Assembly: GCF_003352465.1 (NCBI RefSeq) | Contig: NZ_CP031153.1 | Span: forward strand, 4,426,001-4,490,000 | Direction: 5' to 3' | Length of the DNA stretch: 64,000 nucleotides | Source: Kordia sp. SMS9 | GTDB taxonomy: Bacteria > Bacteroidota > Bacteroidia > Flavobacteriales > Flavobacteriaceae | Shown: positions 23,675-32,417 of the stretch, in pieces | Layout: the number at the start of each line of letters is the position of its first letter | Position numbering within the stretch: the stretch's first letter is position 1 | Notes under the pieces: generated by a model | Database searches by the model: none | The model's input: only the letters and a program-made list of their open reading frames with translations | What the model was told of the DNA's origin: nothing | Made by a program: the position numbers and the translations under genes

Positions 23675-24000
23675 TGGATGCAAAAACCATAGAAGAAGGT
23701 AGACAAGCCGCGATGATTTCGTACTTGACACTTATTGGACTCGTAATTGCCTATTCGATGAACATGGAAGTCAAAAACAAATATGCTGCCATGCACATTC
23801 GTCAGTCCTTAGGATTGAATATTATGTTTTATTCCATTGCCATTTTTGTTGGCTATTTTAATAGTTGGATGGTTTCTGGACCGTTTTACGTGTTTTTCGT
23901 CGTATTATGGACCTTTGGATTCGTCAATGCCATACAACGCGAACACCTACCAATTCCACTCGTCGGCGATTATTTCCAGGAATGGTTTAAAAATTTTTAA
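23674..24000 (+). CDS. small membrane protein (DUF4870-like)
   Basis: A 108-residue protein with a short cytoplasmic start (MDAKTIEEGRQAAMISYLTLIGLVIAYSMN), the AAMHIRQSLGLNI loop and two further membrane helices, ending in PLVGDYFQEWFKNF. The AxxYLTxIGLxIA and HxRQSLGL pattern fits the DUF4870/chloroplast-import-like family of small multi-TM proteins. It overlaps the preceding stop by 1 nt and lies 11 nt before the esterase gene, so it belongs to the same operon. Confidence 0.75.
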   Translation: MDAKTIEEGRQAAMISYLTLIGLVIAYSMNMEVKNKYAAMHIRQSLGLNIMFYSIAIFVGYFNSWMVSGPFYVFFVVLWTFGFVNAIQREHLPIPLVGDYFQEWFKNF

Positions 24001-24011
24001 CACACATCAAC

Positions 24012-24665
24012 ATGCAACCAAAAAAACTATCACTCCATCATATCATCAGAATGCCAAAAGTGGAAACAGAAAACGCACCTGCGATTATTTTGTTGCACGG
24101 CTATGGAAGTAATGAAGAAGATTTGTTTTCGTTTGCCAAAGAATTGCCTGAGAATCTATTTGTGATTTCGGTTCGCGCACCTAGAGATTTGCAACCATAC
24201 GGATATTCTTGGTATGACATTCACTACACGGCGACGGAAAAAATAAGCAATGACGAACACGCGATTGAATCGAGAGATTTGGTAGCACAGTTTATTGATG
24301 AAGTTATTGCGAATTATCCTGTGGATGCAAAAAATGTAACGTTGCTAGGATTCAGTCAAGGAACAATTTTGAGTTATTCTGTAGCGTTTACCTATCCTAA
24401 AAAAGTAAAAAATGTAGTTGCGTTGAGCGGTTATTTGAATCACAATATCTTTGATTTTGATACTGATAAAAACTATCATCATTTAAACTTTTACTGTTCT
24501 CATGGAAGTGTAGATCAAGTCATTCCTGTAGCAGCCGCACGCCAGATTGAACCGTTTATGAAAGAACACAAGCTCAATTACGTGTACGAAGAATATCCTG
24601 TGGGACATGGTGTTACTCCGCAAAACTTTTATTCGTTTAGAACTTGGTTGGAGAAACGGATTTAG
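24012..24665 (+). CDS. alpha/beta hydrolase, phospholipase/carboxylesterase type
   Basis: A 217-residue cytoplasmic hydrolase: oxyanion strand IILLHGYGSNEEDLF, nucleophile elbow LLGFSQGTILSYS (Ser in GFSQG), acid in CSHGSVDQVIPV and His in PVGHGVTPQNF. The catalytic triad is complete. The family (COG0400, Abhydrolase_2) hydrolyses carboxyl esters or lysophospholipids with broad specificity. Last gene of the BatA operon. Confidence 0.9.
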   Translation: MQPKKLSLHHIIRMPKVETENAPAIILLHGYGSNEEDLFSFAKELPENLFVISVRAPRDLQPYGYSWYDIHYTATEKISNDEHAIESRDLVAQFIDEVIANYPVDAKNVTLLGFSQGTILSYSVAFTYPKKVKNVVALSGYLNHNIFDFDTDKNYHHLNFYCSHGSVDQVIPVAAARQIEPFMKEHKLNYVYEEYPVGHGVTPQNFYSFRTWLEKRI

Positions 24666-24736
24666 CTTAGAAAAATTAGCCTATTTTCAAAATGTGAAAA
24701 TAGACTAGTTTTCAATAAAAAAAATTACGGTGCTTA

Positions 24737-25075
24737 TTATCTACCTACTGTATTAGTTTTCCACGTGGGAGAATAAATGACAAAATTTCCATCATTTTGA
24801 ACTTTAGCAAACCCACCTGCATACTTTCTATTACTTGATTTCCATAAGATTTTTCCGCTTCCTCTTTGTATGACAAGTCTACCACTATTTTTCATAATAC
24901 ACTTATTACGATCATCTTCTTTGACATGAGTTCGCCAAATTACCTCATCATTGATTGCATTGTATAAAAAGAGATTTCCTTTAGTGGAAAATCGTAACTT
25001 ATAATTTTTATTCTCAGAGAAAATCTCGCTTCCTCTATTTAATACTTCTCCAGATAATAATCTGTCTTTTGACAT
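24737..25075 (-). CDS. bulb-type (GNA-like) mannose-binding lectin domain protein
   Basis: A 112-residue protein consisting only of a B_lectin beta-prism. The third subdomain has the mannose-binding motif QNDGNFVIY (QxDxNxVxY). The first two copies are degenerate (STKGNLFLY, KNSGRLVIQ). Between them lie the usual WRTHV and ILWKSSNRK strands. No signal peptide is visible, so it is either cytoplasmic or exported by an unusual route. Similar stand-alone lectins occur in bacteriocin (LlpA-like) and adhesion settings; function here unknown. Single gene. Confidence 0.8.
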   Translation of the reverse strand: MSKDRLLSGEVLNRGSEIFSENKNYKLRFSTKGNLFLYNAINDEVIWRTHVKEDDRNKCIMKNSGRLVIQRGSGKILWKSSNRKYAGGFAKVQNDGNFVIYSPTWKTNTVGR

Positions 25076-25448
25076 GATTTAAAATTTTAATTGGTTTTTC
25101 CTACTCTATTTAAGCTTTTCGGATGTCGCTCGTAGAAAGCTTTTAAGACGTCTTTTTGTTGCTTTTACAGTGTAAATGTATTTACGATATTGTTATGAAA
25201 ATGATTTTTTTCGTGAGTGAAGAAAAATTAGAAGTCAATGAAGAATTATGCAGAATAAAATTATAGAAACAACTTAAATATGATCATGAAAGCAACAGAT
25301 TGCCATGATTCGCTCGCAACGAATCGTAGTTTTAGCTTGTTTGTTAGCACAAGTATAAATTCAAGCTAACTTTCTTTTAAAACGTTTTTGAGAAGTAGCT
25401 GGATTGTGTTTGAAAAGTTTCTCAATACTCAATACTAACACCAAAAAC
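25076..25448. other. intergenic spacer
   Basis: No supported gene. A hairpin with stem AAGCTTT/AAAGCTT (about 25112-25140) lies just upstream of the lectin start. A 23-codon ORF at 25195 has no support beyond its length. Further on (25289-25325) are fragments like CAGATTGCCATG and CGCTCGCAACG resembling dispersed repeats. Confidence 0.4.
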
Positions 25449-25901
25449 CTAAAAAACCAACTCATGTGTTGGTTGATCATTCTCGTAATCGAATAGTTTG
25501 GAGTAATCCATAATGTTGGAGATGCCTTCCAATTGACAGAGATACGCAATCACTGCGGAAAGTCCGTTGAAAAGGATTTCTTTGTCTCTGGGATTGTCAG
25601 GTTTTTTATTTTTGTGATGAAATGGAAGTTCATATCCGCAAGCATCTAAGAAAACAGCTTCGATTTTTAACAATTCTACAGGTGTGTAGCCGCCAAATTT
25701 ACGTCCAAAACCTTGATTCACCTTTCCAACATAGTTCAACTCTAGTGAACCGTGATCGTCTGAAAGATGCTTCCAACTATCGGTATTGTCTAGGATGTTT
25801 CCAACCGCACACTGTTTGCAACATTCCGGATTGATGGTGTTGTTATGAAATGCTTCATACAGTTTTCTAATGGCGTCTTCGAATCGTTTTGAAATTATCA
25901 T
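25449..25901 (-). CDS. conserved small Cys-rich protein of unknown function
   Basis: A 150-residue cytoplasmic protein. A Cys cluster near the N-terminus (ECCKQCAVGNILDN) may bind a metal. It is followed by LSDDHGSLELNYVGKVNQGFGRKFGGYTPVELLKIE and a helical C-terminal half. From memory, homologues in flavobacteria are sometimes labelled NADH-quinone reductase subunit F, but there is no ferredoxin, FAD or membrane segment here, so I do not use that name. Function unknown. Confidence 0.72.
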   Translation of the reverse strand: MIISKRFEDAIRKLYEAFHNNTINPECCKQCAVGNILDNTDSWKHLSDDHGSLELNYVGKVNQGFGRKFGGYTPVELLKIEAVFLDACGYELPFHHKNKKPDNPRDKEILFNGLSAVIAYLCQLEGISNIMDYSKLFDYENDQPTHELVF

Positions 25902-26069
25902 GTCACAAATTTTTCTTATCCTTTCAAAAGATACAAAAAAGTCAAAAAAAATCTAGTTAAGAAATTGTACAGAAGTTATTAATTGGAATGAATCTAAATA
26001 ATGAGCAATAAAAATTTTGAATCTGACAGGAAAATGCAGCAAAGAAAAGTTTAATTCATTTCATAATAT

Positions 26070-26092
26070 TTCGACTCCGCTCTATGTGAAGA
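26070..26092. repeat. REP-like intergenic fragment
   Basis: TTCGACTCCGCTCTATGTGA resembles the CTTCGACT...CGCTC family of short palindromic intergenic repeats. It lies just downstream of the minus-strand gene ending at 26101. Other members are noted at 10453, 41591 and 49619. Confidence 0.4.
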
Positions 26093-26100
26093 ACAAAAAA

Positions 26101-26826
26101 CTACTCCTCTTTTACAATAATCATCGTCGCTTTGATACCTGTGGTTAAATTCCATTCGTTGGCAGAAATGAGTTCACCTTTGTCATCATACACACGGAAT
26201 TCGGCAGTATTTGGTCCAGAAGAACCTTGGTTTAAGGCTTGAAAGTCTATTTTATTGAACCCTTTTTGTAGTGTAACGTCTATTTTTTTGTAGGCGGCAC
26301 CTAACAGAATATTTTCTATCACCACCACATCATTTACATATACACGCACGCGATCACCGTCTACAAATTCATGATCTCGACATACAATTTCGACAAATTT
26401 TCCATTGCTTTTAAAATCACCCAAGTACTGCTCTACTTTGTATTCAGGGCGAATTTGTTTATCTTTATTATTGAGTTTCCGCTCAAATTCTTTGTTGCGC
26501 GTTACATATTGTTCCGCTCCTGTAAAACTAATTTCTTTTTCTTCTTTGAGAGAAGCACGCTTGGATTTTGGTAATGGAATAAAGCTAGAACGCTTATTTT
26601 TAAATAAACTTGGCGTTTTAAATTCCATGAATTGTGACGCTTTTTCTTGTGGTTTTAGCGGTTCTTTTGGTTTCGGAAATGAAAGCTTGATACGACCTTT
26701 GGAGATATCAGTGTCGTTTGTCTTTACTTTTGTAGAATCTTTTTGCGCATGCATTGTCAGCATCCCGAGAAAGATACAAACAAAGGCAACACGAAATTTC
26801 AATTTTACACGATTTGTGAACAACAT
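26101..26826 (-). CDS. secreted protein with C-terminal Ig-like beta-sandwich
   Basis: A 241-residue protein with an N-terminal hydrophobic segment (FRVAFVCIFLGMLTMHAQ), probably a signal peptide. A Lys/Pro-rich linker (KPKEPLKPQEKASQF) is followed by a C-terminal 90-residue beta domain (FVEIVCRDHEFVDGDRVRVYVNDVVVIENILLG and FNKIDFQALNQGSSGPNTAEFRVYDDKG). Its pattern is that of a small sugar- or secretion-related beta-sandwich of flavobacteria. No enzyme motif. Single gene, function unknown. Confidence 0.7.
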   Translation of the reverse strand: MLFTNRVKLKFRVAFVCIFLGMLTMHAQKDSTKVKTNDTDISKGRIKLSFPKPKEPLKPQEKASQFMEFKTPSLFKNKRSSFIPLPKSKRASLKEEKEISFTGAEQYVTRNKEFERKLNNKDKQIRPEYKVEQYLGDFKSNGKFVEIVCRDHEFVDGDRVRVYVNDVVVIENILLGAAYKKIDVTLQKGFNKIDFQALNQGSSGPNTAEFRVYDDKGELISANEWNLTTGIKATMIIVKEE

Positions 26827-26942
26827 TCCTGATTTCTTAGGCTAACGTTTATGTATACTACAATATTACACATTTTTTTAGTTAGATATTTAAATCTTAA
26901 CATACAATTATTATTCCAACTTTAAAAGTTCAAACGAGTTCA

Positions 26943-27677
26943 TTACGTCCATTCAATTTCGGTTAATTCTAAATGTACAATTTTTTTGATTCCCAAATTG
27001 ATATTTTTTCGCTTCCAAAAACCACTATTTGGGTGATGCACTTGATATTCAACATCAATGACACGCGACAGTTCCTGTGAAATGATTCCTTTAAAAGCAC
27101 GTGTACTTCCGTTGATATAATAGTCAAATTTGTGCTGTTTGAGGTAATTCATAAAGTCGTTTCGGTACTTTAGATTGATCCAACCGTAAAACCAAAAATT
27201 TAACCGCGTTTGGTTGCTTCCTGTTTTTCCTAATAAGTAATGCAATGAGGTTTGATACGGAACTAAAGTATAAAACGTAATTTCAAAATGATCACTTTCT
27301 ACTGTTGAAATTTGCGGCATTAATTCCAAAAAACCTGCTTTAAAGCTTTGAAAATATCCTGCAAGTGGGTTCATGGCTCTAAAATCATTTTTATAGTCAA
27401 ATTCATTCTTATCTGGTGCTTCTACGGTAAAAAGTATTTTGGTGTAGGTTCTATTTTCCGAAGGTTCAACTTGCGGTTTGCCGTTTTCAATCCAAAATGT
27501 CCAAGGTTTTACCAAATGTGGTGCTCTGAAAAAACGATCTTTAATGATGACAAAATCACTTTGCACGTCAAAAAATTCTTCATTTTCATTCGCAATTCGA
27601 TTAAAATCATCCAGTTTCAAGCTGGTTACACGTTTACTTTTTCTGTTATATACAGGAATTGTTTGCACAATTTTCAT
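26943..27677 (-). CDS. unknown conserved protein
   Basis: A 244-residue cytoplasmic protein with mixed alpha/beta composition, rich in aromatic residues (FFDVQSDFVIIKDRFFRAPH, LNFWFYGWINLKYRNDFMNYLKQH). No recognised domain or transport signal. The many Trp/Tyr/Phe residues and a hydrophobic C-terminal VDVEYQVHHPNSGFWKRKNI suggest a compact soluble fold. It stands alone, followed on its 3' side by the gene at 26101. Confidence 0.6.
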   Translation of the reverse strand: MKIVQTIPVYNRKSKRVTSLKLDDFNRIANENEEFFDVQSDFVIIKDRFFRAPHLVKPWTFWIENGKPQVEPSENRTYTKILFTVEAPDKNEFDYKNDFRAMNPLAGYFQSFKAGFLELMPQISTVESDHFEITFYTLVPYQTSLHYLLGKTGSNQTRLNFWFYGWINLKYRNDFMNYLKQHKFDYYINGSTRAFKGIISQELSRVIDVEYQVHHPNSGFWKRKNINLGIKKIVHLELTEIEWT

Positions 27678-28218
27678 ATCGGGGAATGCTTTTGCAGTGC
27701 ATATTTAAGTATTCTTTTGTAGACTGAAAATTATTTTTTTCAACAATGAATTTGTTAACTTCTTTTTAGATTTTTTGTGAATGGAAATAAAGTCAACAGC
27801 AATAACGATTTACGTGTATTTTATTCTGCAAAAAGAAAAACGTCCTTAATTATATAATTTAGGACGTTATACGTATCTGATTGATATATTAAGCCGAATC
27901 AATCAGTATGTGAAAATAGTAACTAAACAGCAAATTATGTTAATATCTTCCTTTATAAAGTTACAAAAAAAAGAGCCCAATTAAAATTGAGCTCATAAAA
28001 ACTTTTGTTAAAGTTTTTTGATAGTATTGCTGAATTACAAACCTAACACTTTTATTTTTTTGTAGGAAATTATATTTTAAATAAATATACTTTTCTTAAT
28101 TTTTTAACGCTTTTAGTTCAAAAAACACAATCTTTTCTCTAGTGGTTTTCAGAAAAAAGCAAACAAAAAAAGGAGAAACCAATGTGTTTCTCCTTTTTAT
28201 ACTATAAAAGTATGCGAT
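27678..28218. other. long intergenic region with three strong hairpins
   Basis: No gene is supported over 540 bp. It holds a perfect 8-bp stem AACGTCCT/AGGACGTT (27839-27868), a hairpin GAGC-C-CAAT/ATTG-A-GCTC (27973-27994) with a minus-strand T-tract, and the terminator at 28170-28195. More hairpins than the two flanking genes need hints at small transcripts. I could not define any start sites. Confidence 0.45.
28170..28200. terminator. bidirectional terminator
   Basis: AAGGAGAAAC pairs perfectly with GTTTCTCCTT over 10 bp around a CAATGT loop, with T and A tracts on both sides. It terminates the minus-strand thioesterase (stop at 28219). Confidence 0.85.
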
Positions 28219-28617
28219 TTAATCAGTATTTGAATTCAAGCGATCACTTACAAATTCTACTTTTGTTTTTCCATGTGGCAGTGCTTTTCCGTTCGCATCT
28301 AAATTCACCATCACAATATTATCTACTGTAATTATAGTTTCTTGCGTCATTTTGTTACGCACTTCGCACTTGAGAACAATGGAGGATTTTCCAAATTTAA
28401 TGACTTCAATACCAATTTCTACGATATCTCCTTTTTTGGCTGAACTTTTAAAGTCAATTTCGGAAATATATTTGGTCACAACTTTTGCGTTTTCAAGCTG
28501 TATGATGGCGTATAAAGCTGCTTCTTCATCAATCCATTCTAGTAATCGGCCACCGAATAAAGTGCCATTAGGATTTAAATCTTCGGGTTTTACCCATTTT
28601 CGTGTATGGAATCTCAT
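28219..28617 (-). CDS. acyl-CoA thioesterase, hotdog fold (YciA-like)
   Basis: A 132-residue single hotdog domain. NGTLFGGRLLEWIDEEAALYAI is the hotdog helix with the catalytic Asp/Glu region. It is followed by ISEIDFKSSAKKGDIVEIGIEVIKFGKSSIVLKCEV, typical of YciA/BACH short acyl-CoA thioesterases that cleave acyl-CoA to free acid and CoA. Cytoplasmic. Substrate chain length cannot be told. Single gene with its own terminator. Confidence 0.88.
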   Translation of the reverse strand: MRFHTRKWVKPEDLNPNGTLFGGRLLEWIDEEAALYAIIQLENAKVVTKYISEIDFKSSAKKGDIVEIGIEVIKFGKSSIVLKCEVRNKMTQETIITVDNIVMVNLDANGKALPHGKTKVEFVSDRLNSNTD

Positions 28618-28920
28618 TGTTTTAGGTCTTGGGTTCTATTATAGTTGTTAGTTGTTAGTTGTTAGCACAGTTGTTATTTCTGCACTTCGTTTCAACACAT
28701 AAACTCTTAAACTTATAAATTTTTCAACTTCCTATTTGTCAGTTGGTTACTCCGCTCCGTTAGCTGTTATCGGTTGGCTTAGTTTTCATTTAAAATTTTG
28801 AGTTTTTTATTGTAACTTTTAATAGTTGCTTCTTCTCAACGCTTCTCTTGTTTGAAGCATGAATCTCAAAAAGTCTTTTTATTTAAATTTCAACATTTAG
28901 CATTCAACATTTTATTTTCA
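28618..28920. other. low-complexity intergenic tract with heptanucleotide repeats
   Basis: The heptamer GTTGTTA occurs three times in tandem (28644-28664). The rest is degenerate AT-rich text with recurring words such as CAACATTTAGCA (28891). Related tracts occur at 38422-38551, 44879-44965 and 63575-63890. No gene, promoter or stable hairpin is clear. Confidence 0.5.
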
Positions 28921-29820
28921 TTAAAATAACGTCTGTGGTTTTGGGGGTTCTGAATTGGTTCTTGGTACTGTTAAATTTATTTGTAAACGCTCATTGAGTT
29001 TTTTGATGAAATATGCTGATAGCAATGGTGATTCAACTTCCAGATTTTGATGCACAAAAAAGTGAATGTTTTGCAATCCAGTTTCAATCCAGTGTTCCAA
29101 ACGATCTACCCAATCGTCCAAACGCGCATAATCGCTTTCATGGTTGGCGCCAACGTATCTGATAAATGCTTCATTATTCGTTAAGCGCATGTGCATAATA
29201 TCACGCCTTCCCGCCGTATCTACCAACGTATTCGAAATATTATTTTCTTGTAAAAGATGGTACAATTCGTTCGCTACTTTTTCATCATTGAACCAATCTG
29301 TATGGCGGAATTCCATCGTTAAAGCGACATCTTTTGGCCAAAATTCTACAAATTGAACAACGCTGTCAAAATCTTTTGGAGAAAAGTTCGTGTGCATTTG
29401 TAAAAAGATCGTTCCGAGTTTTTCACGCAAGTGTGAAACATGGAAAATGTACTGATCTACAAGCGCTTCAGTAGCTTTCAAACGCTTCCAATGACTGATT
29501 TCCTGATTGATTTTTGGGAAAAACTTAAAACCTTCGGGTGTTTTATCACGCCATTTTTCAAACTGTTCAACAGGAAACAGTCGGTAAAACGTTGCATTGA
29601 GTTCTATCGAATTGAACTGTGACGAATAGTATTGCAATTCATCTTTGGTTCCACGCGGATAAAAACCTTTCAAATCTTGCCGATTCCACTTGGCACAACC
29701 AACATAAACAGACGGTTTTTCGTTATTTTTGTAGGGTTGCAACACAACTTCCGTTTCAGGATGATCTTTTGGGATTGTAAAATCAATCTGTTCAGGATTG
29801 GTGACTTTTCCAAATTTCAT
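28921..29820 (-). CDS. DUF72 domain protein
   Basis: A 299-residue protein of the DUF72 (YecE-like) family: VYVGCAKWNRQDLKGFYPRGTKDELQYYSSQFNSIELNATFYRL at the N-terminus, FKFFPKINQEISH, then LGTIFLQMHTNFSP, ALTMEFRHTDWFNDE and RDIMHMRLTNNEAFIRYVG. The family has a TIM-barrel fold and unknown activity; the highly conserved Glu/Arg/His positions suggest a hydrolase or lyase. Cytoplasmic. Single gene. Confidence 0.9.
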   Translation of the reverse strand: MKFGKVTNPEQIDFTIPKDHPETEVVLQPYKNNEKPSVYVGCAKWNRQDLKGFYPRGTKDELQYYSSQFNSIELNATFYRLFPVEQFEKWRDKTPEGFKFFPKINQEISHWKRLKATEALVDQYIFHVSHLREKLGTIFLQMHTNFSPKDFDSVVQFVEFWPKDVALTMEFRHTDWFNDEKVANELYHLLQENNISNTLVDTAGRRDIMHMRLTNNEAFIRYVGANHESDYARLDDWVDRLEHWIETGLQNIHFFVHQNLEVESPLLSAYFIKKLNERLQINLTVPRTNSEPPKPQTLF

Positions 29821-29977
29821 TTTTGAGCATTTTAGGAAGTGTAAAAATACGGAATTCTGACAGGAAATATAAATTTGTTCTTTGTTTTCGTATTGTTGAT
29901 AAAATAGTTAACAAGTTGTTTATAACCTGTTGAAAATGAACATCTATTATCTCTAAATTTAATAAAACTTTAGTGTT

Positions 29978-30397
29978 ATGAACGATCGAGAAAATGATTT
30001 AGTGAAAGCGCGTCCACAAATTTCTCCGAAATCCATTTCTGAAAATATGTCTAATGACGAGCGTTTTCAAAATTCCACACTTCGTCCAGTTATCAAACTT
30101 CAAAGTTCCTTACTGATTGCAGCTTTTCGAAATTACATCATCAAACGAAAGAATGTTTTTTACGATTTATCGCTAGAAAAACGTTTGCAGTATATCGAAA
30201 ATGCCATTCAAAAAGATATGAAGTTTCGCAATTCTTTAAAAGGAATGATTATCGGACAGTTTACGCTGAAAGAATACCAAGAGTATATTCAAAATTCGTC
30301 TCCGTTAAATAAACGCATGATGAATATTGTGGTAGAACGACTGAAAGACAATGTGTTACTTTTTGAAAAAGACGTATCGTTTACAGCAGTTATCTAA
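29978..30397 (+). CDS. conserved flavobacterial protein of unknown function
   Basis: A 139-residue soluble helical protein (NSTLRPVIKLQSSLLIAAFRNYIIKRKNVFYDLSLEKRLQYIENAIQKDMKFRNSLKGMIIGQFTLKEY). It is well conserved in Flavobacteriaceae as far as I recall; some entries carry the name glyoxalase, but no vicinal-oxygen-chelate metal motif is visible, so I reject that name. It may bind nucleic acids or membranes (unproven). Single gene. Confidence 0.75.
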   Translation: MNDRENDLVKARPQISPKSISENMSNDERFQNSTLRPVIKLQSSLLIAAFRNYIIKRKNVFYDLSLEKRLQYIENAIQKDMKFRNSLKGMIIGQFTLKEYQEYIQNSSPLNKRMMNIVVERLKDNVLLFEKDVSFTAVI

Positions 30398-30465
30398 AAC
30401 AACCACAAGTTTACATTTGTAGTACATTTTCAATATCTTTGTGACCTATTTTTAGAAAATAAGTT

Positions 30466-31065
30466 ATGAAGCGGTTTCCTATTGCATTTGTTGTCATTGT
30501 TAGTACAATTTTAATTTCCTGTAATTTTATTAGAGAGAAACTTCCTGCGGATGGTTTTCGCAACATAACTCTTAAAAATAATACATTTGCGATGCAATAT
30601 TGGTTGGGCTCTCACAAAGATATAGATGATAAAGATTCCTACCATTTGTATATTAAAGGTGATTCTTTATCAAATTTTAAACGTGTCGTAACAGATTTAT
30701 TTAATGATGAGTACGATTTAGAAACTGTGCAAGTTATCACGTTTTATACCGATACAACCTTTAATGCGCAGGATGTCGTGCTAAAACCACAAAATATTTC
30801 TGGTGTACAAATATTTTATTTAGAAGATTCTTATTTGAATACAAAAGTATATAAAAACACCAACGGTCAACTACAGCCTATTGAAGCATTACACTCTTTT
30901 GTAGATTATTTTAAAGCTGAAAAAATAGTCTATGAAACTTCAAAAATTTTCGGAAATGCTACAAATAGTAATTTTATTTTAGCAAATCCTGAAGCAGCTC
31001 AGAAATACGAAACTGGAAAGTCTAATTACGACAAAAACTTAGCAGATTATCAGCTAAAAAACTAG
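30466..31065 (+). CDS. unknown lipoprotein
   Basis: A 199-residue protein with an N-terminal lipoprotein signal (FPIAFVVIVSTILISC, lipobox ILISC). The mature part is alpha/beta mixed (NTFAMQYWLGSHKDIDDKDSYHLYIKG, IFYLEDSYLNTKVYKNTNGQLQPIEAL), ending in a charged helix. No family recognised. It lies 69 nt downstream of the 29978 gene. Probably a membrane-anchored periplasmic protein. Confidence 0.7.
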   Translation: MKRFPIAFVVIVSTILISCNFIREKLPADGFRNITLKNNTFAMQYWLGSHKDIDDKDSYHLYIKGDSLSNFKRVVTDLFNDEYDLETVQVITFYTDTTFNAQDVVLKPQNISGVQIFYLEDSYLNTKVYKNTNGQLQPIEALHSFVDYFKAEKIVYETSKIFGNATNSNFILANPEAAQKYETGKSNYDKNLADYQLKN

Positions 31066-31194
31066 TAATCAACACCTTTAGTCTTATTGTTTTTTGCACT
31101 TTAACTTTTTTTAACAACCTTTTAACTACTTTTTTAGCTGTTTATCTTTACATGTGTTACTTTTTATGATCTAAAAACTTAAAATTTTTAAATC

Positions 31195-31434
31195 ATGAAA
31201 AAAAGATCCTTATCAAATTTAAAATTAAAGAAGCAAACCGTTTCCAACCTAGACAGTAGAGTTCAAGGAGGTGTATTACCTACTTTTGGTATCATCTGTG
31301 CTACTATTTATTCGTATTTACAGTGCGAGGACATTACGCATACTTCAAAAGATTATGATGGAAAACATTGCGATATAGCAACAATTAATGACAGTTGTTT
31401 ATCTGTTTGTGATGACAAATGCAACGATTTTTAA
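31195..31434 (+). CDS. class I lanthipeptide-like precursor peptide, orphan
   Basis: A 79-residue peptide. The leader MKKRSLSNLKLKKQTVSNLD, then RVQGG, matches the Bacteroidetes lanthipeptide-like precursor form: basic N-terminus, LxLKKxTVSNL box and a double-glycine cleavage site at residues 25-26. The core of about 53 residues is rich in Cys, Ser and Thr (ICATIYSYLQCEDITHTSK, ending CLSVCDDKC), suitable for lanthionine rings or disulfides. No LanB, LanC or exporter gene is in the window. The upstream 25 nt is nearly identical to the leader of the 41806 peptide gene. Confidence 0.7.
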   Translation: MKKRSLSNLKLKKQTVSNLDSRVQGGVLPTFGIICATIYSYLQCEDITHTSKDYDGKHCDIATINDSCLSVCDDKCNDF

Positions 31435-32114
31435 TCTTCTATCAAAGAAACACCGTTTAAATCGGTCGTTAGCACTTCGCTCATAAAATTAAAAAATGGG
31501 CGAATTGCTTTAAAATCGCCATTCACTTGTTCCATAAAACTAGCAGCAATCACTTCTTTATCGGTATATTTTTTAGTAAAAATAAATTGTTTCTTTTTGA
31601 TTAAATCAATTGCCGCATGTTCTTTGCTAAATCCTTTTGGTGCGGTTTTCACTTCCTCTCCTTCCAATTCGCCCCAAACATTTTTGAAACCGTCCTCGTT
31701 GATGATTCCGCGAATTTCTTGATCATCCATTTCAATTTCTTTACGAATTCGAAGCAAATCCTCCTTTTTCGGATCCCAAAAACCCGTCGCAATAAACGAT
31801 TCGTTGTTCGGTTTAATCTGAATATAATAACCGCCGCGCAATCTTGGTTTTACTCTGTGAAAACTACCTGCAAAATGTGTTTTATACGGCGTTTTATCTT
31901 TTGAAAAACGAACATCTCTATACACACGAAATACCTTTACTTTATCAATTTGATCGTGTTTATTCAAATGTTCCCCCAATTGATTCACAAACTGCTTTAC
32001 CTCTCTTTCAATTTCCTTGAATTCATTCTTATGTTCAGTAAACCATTCACGGTTGTTATTCTTTTGTAGTCGTTTCAAAAAAGCAAAAGCTTCTCTTGGG
32101 ATCGTTTCGTTCAT
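31431..32114 (-). CDS. DUF2461 (TIGR02453) family protein
   Basis: A 227-residue protein with the family pattern: IPREAFAFLKRLQKNNNREWFTEHKNEF at the start, VFRVYRDVRFSKDKTPYKTHFAGSF, then GGYYIQIKPNNESFIATGFWDP and the KTAPKGFSKEHAAIDLIKKKQFIFTKKY block. Function unknown, cytoplasmic, conserved in Bacteroidetes and fungi. It ends 4 nt into the 3' end of the convergent peptide gene. Confidence 0.9.
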   Translation of the reverse strand: MNETIPREAFAFLKRLQKNNNREWFTEHKNEFKEIEREVKQFVNQLGEHLNKHDQIDKVKVFRVYRDVRFSKDKTPYKTHFAGSFHRVKPRLRGGYYIQIKPNNESFIATGFWDPKKEDLLRIRKEIEMDDQEIRGIINEDGFKNVWGELEGEEVKTAPKGFSKEHAAIDLIKKKQFIFTKKYTDKEVIAASFMEQVNGDFKAIRPFFNFMSEVLTTDLNGVSLIED

Positions 32115-32166
32115 CGTTGATTATTTTTTACTAAAATACGAAATAAAGATGGTGTAGAAAATTCTA

Positions 32167-32400
32167 TTAATAAGGCGATGGCGGACGTGTAAAAACAATA
32201 TAAAACGTTCCAATCAAAATTATCAAAAGTACAATAAAGAAAATCGTTCCAACGACTGAAAGTAATACAGTGGCTCCAGCCGTCACATAGCTATTTTCAT
32301 AGTATTCTTCTTTTACTTCTTGTACTTTATCGTTGTCCATATAACGAATCCATAAGTACAAATATCCAACAATGGCATACGCAAAATTAACTAGTAACAT
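32167..32400 (-). CDS. small two-TM membrane protein
   Basis: A 77-residue protein with two membrane helices (LLVNFAYAIVGYLYLWIR; VTAGATVLLSVVGTIFFIVLLIILIGTFYIVFT) joined by an acidic loop. It is 17 nt downstream of the LodB-like gene on the same strand. It may belong to that operon or be an unrelated flavobacterial membrane protein. No motif. Confidence 0.6.
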   Translation of the reverse strand: MLLVNFAYAIVGYLYLWIRYMDNDKVQEVKEEYYENSYVTAGATVLLSVVGTIFFIVLLIILIGTFYIVFTRPPSPY

Positions 32401-32417
32401 GCCGCAAAATACAGGAA

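Noticed and set aside
25449..25901. Label NADH-quinone reductase subunit F
   Set aside because: No FAD, NADH or ferredoxin domain and no membrane segment; only a small Cys cluster.
29978..30397. Label glyoxalase
   Set aside because: No VOC metal ligands or repeat; helical protein of unknown role.
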